In this document: positions 56,701-64,000 of the stretch, piece by piece
How the letters are laid out: each line of letters opens with the position of its first letter
Numbering within the stretch: the first letter of the stretch is position 1
Notes under the pieces: model-generated
Told to the model about the DNA's origin: nothing
Seen by the model: the letters and a program-made list of their open reading frames with translations, nothing else
Database searches by the model: none
Origin: Anisakis pegreffii
Taxonomy: Eukaryota > Nematoda > Chromadorea > Rhabditida > Anisakidae
Direction: 5' to 3'
Length of the DNA stretch: 64,000 nucleotides
NCBI GenBank assembly: GCA_035041965.1
Contig: JAPYMA010000372.1
Span: 124,001-188,000, forward strand
Program-made: the position numbers and the translations under genes

Positions 56701-59700
56701 AACACTCTGAGGACACGGAGAATTTTGACCACTGAGATGGCGTCTGATTTGAGCACAAAAGAAACCAACGATACCGCAACAACGAGAATATCCAATAGGT
56801 TGAATGCATTCCGACAAAATGAACCCTTATGGAAGACCAACCCGTAAACAACTACTTTCAGTGTTATCTCCACTGTGAAAACGGTCGTGAAGAAGTAATC
56901 GAAGTAGTTTAAAATCTGAAAATTGAAAATTTCACTAACATGGAAAGAAAATTTTGAGTTGAAAGTTTCAATTTCGTTCAGACCGTCTGGTCGAATACAG
57001 CATCTGATTTTGAGTAAATATGTTAATGAAAACTTCGCTCATTCGATAAAGTTTTCATCTAATGAAACGAAATCAGATATTGTTCCGAGGATTTGTTTCT
57101 TTTTTGCCAGGAAAATAAAATTCGTTATGAAGTATGGCTGAAAAGCAATGACGAACCGTATTACGTGGCGATTGTGCTTCAAGTGGGTCCTCTGCGGCTA
57201 ACATAGCACTCGATACCAAGATGCATATCAAAACGCTATTTGTGAAATATGAATGATTGACGATCTTATTGCAGAACACTCTGAAATTTTAAGGAATCGT
57301 TTCGATGGCTATGAAAACCTATCTCCGGTTCGCAAGATTATTTCCAAACGGCATGAGCGCATAAACTCGTAATATATAACATTCAGAGTAACTTCAAAGG
57401 TATATCCATCAACAAAATGACCTGAAAGGATTTGTATGTGAAAGAATGAAGAGTGACGACGCTTTCGGGATTGGTTTCTGTTGTTTCATTTGCGTCAACT
57501 CGGACACACGTCTTGGACGTGCCGATACGACGTCGCCCATATCCTCTTCTTCATCAACAACGATCCTGGAATTATACACATTCTCTTTCATCGTCATTGT
57601 TACGTATGCTGCACTTTACGGTGAAAATTCATTTGCATCATGATTATCTTCATGAGTCAAGTGAATTTTGAATTGAATGGTGTAGTAGTGCAATTTCCTA
57701 AATCCGAACGAGAAAGTTGTACAGTGCGCCAAATTGCTTATTGATTCATACCATACCACTTTGAATTACTATGGAAGCTTTCAACTCGAAAGCGTCTTTC
57801 TCAAATGTTCCGAGTTCAAGAAATGACAATCAATTCCAGGACTTCATTTTCGTGAGCCATCAGCACCGACAGATCAAAACACTCATTCATAAGTTCAATG
57901 AGATGTTTGAGTAAGCAAATGAGAAAATTAAATGAACCAATAAACGAATACTTTGTCCCTGACCTGCTGTCATCTCGCGTCTCTTCGTTACCGTTCTCGT
58001 CGTACTTCTCATCTTCATAATCATCCTCCGCAGCTTCTTCTTCTACTTCTAGAATATCAACGGTTGATTATTAATATGATTACTACACCATATCTGTGAT
58101 TTTTGCAAACTGAATGCGATCTATTGAATCCCATTTGATCAAAATCGTCCGTCATTCCTTATTCAAACTGCAGCGCAAACGTGTCAGCAAGTTCATACCA
58201 GCTTGTTCTTCCTCTTTTTCAGCGTTTGTTAAGCTATCCGCATCGGCCAGATTGTCGACTGCGATAGCCAAGAATACATTGAGCAGAATATAGTTACCAC
58301 ATATGAACAATACAATATAGTAGACTGACACCAGCACTCCCCATGAGCCAACGCCACCAAACGAGGCAATACCATTGTACATCACTGTATTCCAATCTTC
58401 ACCTGTGAGGATCTGTAAGCAACTTTGTTTTCTGATGAATTCGAACCGGCTAATGCATTCTTCCACAAAACTTGTATGAATGCTACAGCAGGATAGTACG
58501 AAAGAAACGTTGAATGAAAAACGTTCAAAAAACGTTTCCATTGAATTTTTATTGATAAATTAACGATTTGATTGATAAAACACTTTATTTCATTGATAAA
58601 TTAATGATTGATAATTTTTATTGATATCCATTGAATTTTTTATTGATAAAACACTGTCAACTGGTGATTCAATTCAGCAATGCGGTAGGGAGCAACTCAC
58701 TTGGAATACAGTTAACAACGCTTGAATGAACGTATCAAAATTTGCCCTTGGTTTGGGATTCATCGGATTGAAGTTGAACTTTCCACCAAATACCTGTAAG
58801 TGGCTACTGATGTAACAGCAGTGGCATAATCATTCCTCGTTTGTGTCATAATCATCCTTCATATCGTTTCCCGAAACCCGAAATATTTCTTCATATAGGT
58901 TCAGCTACCCAGAACGTTGAAGTGGATTAAAGTCAAGGCTGCTGTTATTATATCTGTGGAGTTAGCTGTTATTATTATATCATGCTCATTGTGCAGTTCA
59001 GTGTTCAGCGGCCACTTACGCATCTCTATGCAGTGTGTTATTTGTTATTTGAATTGTAATTTTTGTTACAGTATATAAATAACACACCGCATAGAGATGC
59101 ATAAATTTCAATTGACAAATGATTTCTGTTCGATCAATCATTCGAAAAAATCAAACACGATTTGAGAAGAGTGTTATATAGAATCGAATCTCAAGCAGCT
59201 GCTCGAACTGATATCAACATATCAACATCATTATGCGACTATCGATCATGTTTCATGGTTGTATTGTCACTTGTTGATCAGTTGTGTACTAACGAGTGAC
59301 TGCCACACAGAGATATTGTTTTGAGTCGTTTCAGAATCAACTCATTTATCATGTGGAACTTCATGAAGCATGAATTGAAGCGGACAGAAATTCAATCTGT
59401 CAAAATTGTCAGTTATATTATTCCGGTTTCGCCTGAGTTGTATGATACGGTCACGCATTTGAGGGGAAGATAAACACTAAATGTGAAGTTTGATCATGTC
59501 AGCGTAAAACTCTTTAGAAAAATCGATTCTTTGTGCGTTCTTGAGAGATAGGTGAAAGCAGAGGATGAATCTGTTCGAAAGTGTCAACATCCTGCGTGAA
59601 AAGTATCCAATAAACATGAGGTGAATGTTGGTACTTTGAGAAAGCCGTATTATTCGTTCATCTATCAAATGTGTTGAGCAGAGCTAATGGAAACGTAAGG

Positions 59701-62700
59701 ATACGCAGATGCTCCTTCATATAACTGTCGAAGAGGTGTGAGAAAACACAGATTTCTTTTAATGAAGCACACTAAAAAGTTGCTCCGATTTTTTGTGAGC
59801 TGAGATAATTAAGGGTTGAGTGTATCAGTTTAGATCACAAACCTGCATTCCAAGAAGAGCGAAAATAACAATGAAGAGGAAAAGAAGTAACAACAGAGAC
59901 ATAATTGAACGCAATGAATTGAGCAGTGAAGACACCAAATTCCTCAGTGATGTCCAGTACCTGAATGGTTTGAGCATGATTCAGTGTGTTTTCAAACAAG
60001 TTCATCTCACCGTAATCTAGTTCACGTTTGTTATTCATTAACATTCATACAATTATGTAGGCTGAACCAAAAACTTTCTACGATTAAGCACTCTCGGCCT
60101 TGATTCTGTCATCGTTTTTTAAAATCGGAATTTCAACGGGAACCATGACCATAAAAATTTCATGACTGTTGCATACATAAAATTTTGCAGTGAGCAGCTA
60201 AAAACGAGAAAAGAAATAGTGGACAGCATGAGTGTTTGGAGAGGTACATATTGAAGTGTTGAAGAGCCTACTTTGTGACTTTGAATATCCTCAACAATCG
60301 AGCCGATCGTAACACAGAAACACCGAGTGGTTTCATCAAATCGAAATATACACAGACAAACTCGATGATTGAGCTGTAAGCATGCAAAACAAACTAAAAG
60401 TGACCATAAAATGAAATATTTCAATCCATTTGATTAGTGCTAAACAAAAGTTTATCTTCACTTATCAACAATCTAATAGTGACTGGATTGCTTGGAGTCA
60501 TCAAAAGTTGACTCAAAGAAAAGAATTTCATGAAAAAATTCCACAATAAGCAATTTCTGCCTGTATTTTTATAGTCATTTCATAATGTTAAGGATTGCTA
60601 GACGTAATCAATGCGGTATTACTGGTGACTTACCTTATAACAACAAAGCAGTCAAAACGATTGAACTGCGATGTAGTATAGGTGGTGAGGCCGAGCGAAT
60701 ACATTTTGAGCATCATCTCAAGGGAGAAAAGCACAACGAAAAACAAATTTGCAGCTGCTGAAATAAAACAACGCTGACGGAATGTGCATTCAGATGGCGA
60801 GCTTGATTCAGAACTGTGTTGTTTCGGTGAATGCACCAACTGTTTTGAACGATCAACCGTTCACGTGGAATTTCTATCTATGCATTCGTTGCATCGCTCA
60901 AAAATCGTCAAACTCCTTCTACTTGTTCTACCGTTTGGTTTTCATCAGGAGAACGGACACATTCTCGAGCAATGAGTAGGAACTCAAAAACGATTGGGAG
61001 AAGCTACATCGCATGCATGCTTCTTAGTGCTTTATACTGTTGCATTAGTGAAACCACCACTGATGGGCTTTAGACCATGGGAACACGATCTTTTCAGCGG
61101 ATCAAAGCGTAATTTTTAATTTTCATGATTAACAGAAGAAGGTTTAAGTAGGAAAACAAGATAACTACGCTCTGACGTTTAGAGGAGAGAATGTGGAAGA
61201 AAGTTTTCTTTCTCTACATCCCAAATCAATGCGCAGAATAACTTAAGAAGCTTGATACGTCAAAATAAAAAATATCATTGCGATAACGGAAACGAAACGA
61301 GTTCACATGAACATCAGATGGAATTCATCTTAACGATATCATTGGGTATGACCTTCATGACTGAATGGAGGATAGTGGCGAGTAATGTCAATCATCAAAA
61401 CAGGTGAAAATCACAAGAATCGTTCACTAACTTTGAAAACGATCGAGCCATGGCTCTTGTTTATGATGCTCAGAAGTGAGCACGAGAGTATTGAGCAGCA
61501 CAAGAATTATCACAAGCCAATAAAATGTCTGAGATTTCACTAATCTGAAAATTTTTCATCAGTTTTTCGAACGCCTGTGCAATCACTCTCATTGCAGCAT
61601 AAGCAAATGATAGTCAGGTTGCATTTCTTTCCAGTCCACTTCATAATAACAACAAACTTTCTGCATCCTCGTCGACACCTCCTGTTGAATTTCTGTAACC
61701 TTCTCAGACGTTTATTAAACCATGACGGTCTTGAGTCATCCGTCTTTTCTTCGCCTTCCTCATCTAACTCCTCACCTAAAATTAACCTCTCAACGATACA
61801 TGATTTGATAATATGCTTGAAGCCATCCATCAATAAAGCAAATCAAGAATTTGCCGTAGTCACTAATTTAATATTTTTAGAAAGTGCTGGGGCATAATAT
61901 AAGTGACTTTTGTTCATCTTTATCGAACTGACTGCAAGTATCGAAGTTCGTATGGAACTGTATTCGCTTTGTATCGCCAGCAGAATCCGAGGTCTAATCG
62001 TAAGAAAGTTTGAATGTTAAACCGCGTTTGTATCAAGAGTTCATAAGTATACCGGCAAACTGCTGTTCATCCTCCTGTTCATCATCGTTGACTGGCTCGA
62101 TATCTTCGGCTTGATTGATCCAATCCAAATAACCCTTTAAAGCATCATTTGATGAATTGAAACAATTAATTCATGGAAAAATGGGGCGGATTCGATGAGA
62201 TACATGTTTTCCAGATTCATGCTACCTGATAGAACTATAGGGGTGGTAAATGATTAATATATCCAATGGATTTACTAATAGGCTCAGAAAACTAGAAGCA
62301 TTCCCTGCAATTTCTCAATGATATACAAGTCGATTGATGGTTACCTTCAAGTCTTCTTCCAGCTGTTGCTTTTCCCGAAATTTCTGAAAAAGGCCCCTCG
62401 CACGTGCTTTCTCTCTTTCCTTTGAGAATTCTCTGTAAATGAGATGATTGCGAAACGTCAAGGAACTAATGTTGCGCGACATATTTGGGTCACAATTAGC
62501 TGATATGAAATGAGATGAGTTCCACAGTAAGCATCGATAATCCACATTACAAGTAGACGAATACATCTACTTATAACGAATGAATTCTGTTTGGTGAACT
62601 CCACTCAATGTGATAATGGATTATCGTTTACGTAGACGCAAAAGAAATGCGACTCAAGAAACAATCCATTAATTCCCCGTTTCATATGCATTCGTAGGAA

Positions 62701-63851
62701 CTCATGTCATTCATGGCTTCACTGTGGTATTAATCCATGAAACGCAGAATTACTTTCATCGAGGACTGCTCACAATTTCTTAAAAAATGAATTTTCGAAC
62801 TTCATAATATCGAAGTATCACCGCAGCAAAAAACACTGTTTACTCATTTACCAATTCGTATTCACATGGTCGTCACTGAAGATTTAACAATTTGGATTAT
62901 GCTCACTTATTTGAACGATCGCTTATGTATCAAGTGTAGATGTCGCGGTTCACCCGTAAGTCAAATTTAATCAAATATAGAGCAAAAGCGACCGCCATAC
63001 AAAGTGAGACGTTAGAATATCGCTGGTGCTGGCTGACAATAAGGTGGACACGAATGCGGAATAAAATTGTACTCACCCAGAAAGAACACCAAGCACCAAA
63101 TTGAGCACAAAAAAAGAACCGAGGATAACCAGGGTCACAAAATATATCCACGGCCATTCGTGACCAACTGAATCGTTCACCTTAAAGAGCAGACTATTAA
63201 AACACAATTTGTTTTGATTTTTAGTATTTCGAAAACAGCGCGAAATATTGCGATTATTTCAAACTCATTTTCGGTGTTTTCTTAAGTTTCATTTGCCCTC
63301 AAATGACCCAAGCGTGAGAGGCACGCAACTTTAAGGCACCGATCATATGCACGAATAGGGGATCACAGCTAGCTGATTGCAAGATGAGTGATTGAAGCTT
63401 TGAGCGGTTTACGTTCAGAGTTTCATAACGATTGCGGCTTGGGACTGGGTGGCAAATTTGAAGGAAGAAATTGAACATATAACATACCCAGTACATCACA
63501 TCGGTCCATCCCTCAAGAGAAACACATTGAAAAACAGTTAGCATAGCGAGACCGAAATTATCGAAATTTGTGATTCCATTATTAGGACCTTGCCACGTAG
63601 TATTTGACGTGCATATCCACTTCACGCCCTCATAATGACCTTAAAAGATCATCGATGTTTAATCTTTTTTTTCATTTCTACGAAATGCATAGTCATCACA
63701 AGCGATAAAAAGAACTACTGATTGAAATGAGATGAGACTTTCAATGAAATAATCTGGGTGATTACCACTTGGCTGACAGTGGAATGCAGTCGCAGCGAAA
63801 CCACACGGCGAAGGTGTATGCTGCGCTAGTTGACCCGTCGCTGGATCTACG
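45394..63851 (-). CDS. egl-19: L-type (CaV1) voltage-gated calcium channel alpha-1 subunit, egl-19 orthologue, 5' end outside the window
   Basis: This is the pore-forming subunit for calcium entry in muscle and neurons. Thirty-three exons read in continuous phase: 63851-63766, 63639-63488, 63180-63077, 62432-62345, 62134-62053, 61775-61658, 61544-61432, 60757-60634, 60373-60272, 59960-59843, 58793-58701, 58412-58199, 58048-57964, 57565-57422, 57280-57157, 56915-56661, 56416-56256, 56040-55894, 55754-55553, 55442-55156, 54902-54713, 54631-54566, 54382-54291, 54167-53999, 53761-53537, 53356-53152, 52317-52222, 50736-50591, 47749-47635, 47026-46765, 46454-46257, 45998-45826, 45584-45394. They give 1,641 residues from the domain I pore to the stop. 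Roughly the first 240-270 residues are missing. The four pore loops carry Glu (LEGWTD, TGEDWN, FEGWPD, TGEAWQ), the calcium filter. The short inter-domain loops and tail match CaV1 rather than CaV2. A variant poly(A) signal AATGAA sits at 45241-45236. Confidence 0.97.
45637..45738 (+). repeat. 102-bp dispersed repeat, copy B
   Basis: Same-orientation partner of 39500-39601 with 13 differences. It lies inside the last egl-19 intron (45585-45825), so this copy is transcribed antisense to the repeat orientation shown. Confidence 0.85.
47930..48220. repeat. Diverged local duplications
   Basis: Two pairs of repeated words are visible: TATCTTCATATTACTGGTGA against TATCTTCACATTACTTTTGA with related flanks (TGATCCATT, ATCTGCTTTG/ATCGCTTTG), and GATGGTATAATTCAGAGAA at about 48133 and 48199. 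They lie in an egl-19 intron. Confidence 0.6.
48045..48083. repeat. 16-bp perfect inverted repeat with 7-base loop
   Basis: AGTAATGTGAAGATAC at 48045-48060 and its exact complement at 48068-48083 flank TGCCTTC. The right arm continues into sequence resembling 47930-47975, so the hairpin arose within a locally duplicated patch. Confidence 0.85.
50140..50187 (-). repeat. 23-bp near-perfect palindrome
   Basis: Arms 50140-50162 and 50165-50187 match at 22 of 23 positions with almost no spacer, centred on TGAAAAGTTTCA. The one difference is C-A in plus-strand RNA and G-U in the minus strand, so the stem is complete in egl-19 sense RNA. It contains CTAGAGGATC in one arm and GATCCTCTAG in the other. 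Confidence 0.8.
50591..53356 (-). CDS. egl-19: egl-19 exons: proximal C-terminus with the calmodulin-binding IQ motif
   Basis: Exons 53356-53152, 52317-52222 and 50736-50591. The pre-IQ region ([20 protein letters not shown]) leads to [20 protein letters not shown], the CaV IQ domain that binds calmodulin for calcium-dependent inactivation. [20 protein letters not shown] follows. The last exon has three in-frame acceptors six bases apart (starts 50748, 50742, 50736); the shortest form is used here because it best matches vertebrate spacing. Confidence 0.94.
50737..52221 (-). other. egl-19 intron, 1.5 kb
   Basis: The intron follows the IQ exon. I see no additional exon or RNA gene in it. Confidence 0.7.
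53537..55442 (-). CDS. egl-19: egl-19 exons: domain IV and EF-hand
   Basis: Exons 55442-55156, 54902-54713, 54631-54566, 54382-54291, 54167-53999 and 53761-53537. They encode IVS1-S2, IVS3, the IVS4 sensor ([20 protein letters not shown]), IVS5 ([20 protein letters not shown]), the pore ([13 protein letters not shown]) and IVS6 ([20 protein letters not shown]). The EF-hand-like segment ([20 protein letters not shown]) follows. The IVS6 tyrosine that contacts dihydropyridines in mammals reads Phe (codon 54019-54017). Confidence 0.96.
55553..57280 (-). CDS. egl-19: egl-19 exons: domain III
   Basis: Exons 57280-57157, 56915-56661, 56416-56256, 56040-55894 and 55754-55553. They encode IIIS1, IIIS2-S4 (voltage sensor [20 protein letters not shown]), IIIS5 ([19 protein letters not shown], with the Thr and Gln that contact dihydropyridines in mammals), the pore (VSTFEGWPD) and IIIS6 ([20 protein letters not shown]). 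In IIIS6 the tyrosine known as a dihydropyridine contact is replaced by Phe (codon 55666-55664). The 57157 donor is GTTCGT. Confidence 0.96.
57422..58048 (-). CDS. egl-19: egl-19 exons: short acidic II-III loop
   Basis: Exons 58048-57964 and 57565-57422. They read [29 protein letters not shown], and then [19 protein letters not shown] leading to IIIS1, the standard CaV1 junction. The loop is short, as in CaV1, and lacks the long synprint-bearing loop of vertebrate CaV2. The 58048-57964 exon ends at a weak GTCAGG donor. Confidence 0.92.
58199..61544 (-). CDS. egl-19: egl-19 exons: domain II
   Basis: Exons 61544-61432, 60757-60634, 60373-60272, 59960-59843, 58793-58701 and 58412-58199. They encode IIS1 ([20 protein letters not shown]), IIS2 ([20 protein letters not shown]), the IIS4 voltage sensor ([18 protein letters not shown]), IIS5, the pore (LTGEDWN) and IIS6 ([20 protein letters not shown]). 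The acceptor at 60757 has a second CAG three bases on, so one alanine may be optional. Confidence 0.96.
58540..58660. repeat. Local duplication in an egl-19 intron
   Basis: CCATTGAATTTTTATTGATAA and GATTGATAAAACACT each occur twice with slight changes within about 120 bp, between exons 58793-58701 and 58412-58199. Small AT-rich tandem duplication. Confidence 0.6.
58794..59842 (-). other. egl-19 intron with a long hairpin
   Basis: This intron lies between the IIS5 exon and the domain II turret exon. Apart from the inverted repeat at 59016-59104, I see no feature in it. Confidence 0.7.
59016..59104 (-). repeat. 28-bp inverted repeat, pre-miRNA-sized hairpin
   Basis: Arms 59016-59043 and 59077-59104 match at 26 of 28 positions across a 33-base loop. 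The two differences (59019/59101 and 59032/59088) are C-A type mismatches in plus-strand RNA but G-U wobbles in minus-strand RNA. The stem is therefore fully paired only in the egl-19 sense transcript. It may be an intronic microRNA precursor or a small MITE-like palindrome; nothing here decides between them. Confidence 0.6.
61658..62432 (-). CDS. egl-19: egl-19 exons: I-II linker with the beta-subunit-binding AID
   Basis: Exons 62432-62345, 62134-62053 and 61775-61658. They read [13 protein letters not shown], then [19 protein letters not shown], which matches the alpha-interaction domain consensus QQxExxLxGYxxWIxxxE where the CaV beta subunit docks. An acidic stretch ([13 protein letters not shown]) and a basic stretch ([18 protein letters not shown]) lead into domain II. 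The last exon ends at a GTTTGT donor chosen by phase. Confidence 0.95.
63077..63851 (-). CDS. egl-19: egl-19 exons: domain I pore loop and IS6
   Basis: Exons 63851-63766, 63639-63488 and 63180-63077. The first holds the extracellular cysteines (SPCGF, FHCQPSG). The second holds [20 protein letters not shown] and the selectivity-filter glutamate in SLEGWTD. The third holds IS6 ([20 protein letters not shown]). Upstream exons for the N-terminus and IS1-IS5 are not in the window; bases 63852-64000 read as intron. Confidence 0.95.
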
Positions 63852-64000
63852 CTGAAATATATCCATGTTTCATTACATATACAAATAATCGGAAGCAAAC
63901 TTTTTCCTTCATCCAAAGCATTCCGCCACCGAAAACACATGAAGAGGTTACCCAAATATGTACGTAAAAAAGTACTCAAACGATGCTATCGTCCGTCTAA

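Overview
This window looks like AT-rich, intron-rich nuclear DNA from a nematode. The evidence is three genes with clear nematode-type orthologues: a FOXP-class forkhead factor (C. elegans fkh-7), the small GTPase RAB-28, and the L-type calcium channel alpha-1 subunit EGL-19. Introns are long (hundreds of bases to 6.6 kb), acceptors are mostly TTTCAG-like, and one start has a pyrimidine-AG signal a few bases upstream that resembles a trans-splice site. The large intron size and simple repeats would fit a spirurine or ascarid-like worm better than Caenorhabditis, but that is inference. All exon boundaries were worked out by hand from splice motifs, reading phase and family similarity.

Layout. 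Bases 1-6289 are non-coding upstream sequence, with a cluster of forkhead-type sites at 6053-6107. The FOXP gene runs on the plus strand to 25003: two inferred N-terminal exons (6290-6344, 7447-7553) and four solid ones (10151-10333, 16984-17292, 21086-21406, 24428-25003). Its introns hold a 124-bp AT microsatellite and a ~420-bp ATT array. rab-28 follows on the plus strand in five exons (29145-32736) and gives a complete 227-residue protein ending in a CaaX box. From 32737 to about 41000 nothing is firmly coding; there are some exon-like fragments and one copy of a 102-bp repeat. A possible small four-exon plus-strand gene of unknown function lies at 41039-44968.

From 45394 to the right edge the minus strand carries egl-19. 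Thirty-three exons in continuous phase encode 1,641 residues, from the domain I pore region to the stop codon. The N-terminus and segments IS1-IS5 lie beyond base 64000. The channel has the EEEE selectivity filter, the beta-subunit-binding AID, an EF-hand/IQ calmodulin region and a C-terminal VTTL PDZ ligand. Both tyrosines that are critical for dihydropyridine binding in mammals (IIIS6 and IVS6) read as phenylalanine.

The three genes show no operon-like arrangement: they act separately in transcription control, cilia/vesicle traffic, and muscle/neuron calcium entry. I found no convincing novel system. The points most worth checking are the forkhead-site palindrome upstream of the forkhead gene, the channel drug-site substitutions, the intronic hairpins in egl-19 (two pair fully only as egl-19-sense RNA), the in-frame tandem splice acceptors, and the unknown gene at 41039.
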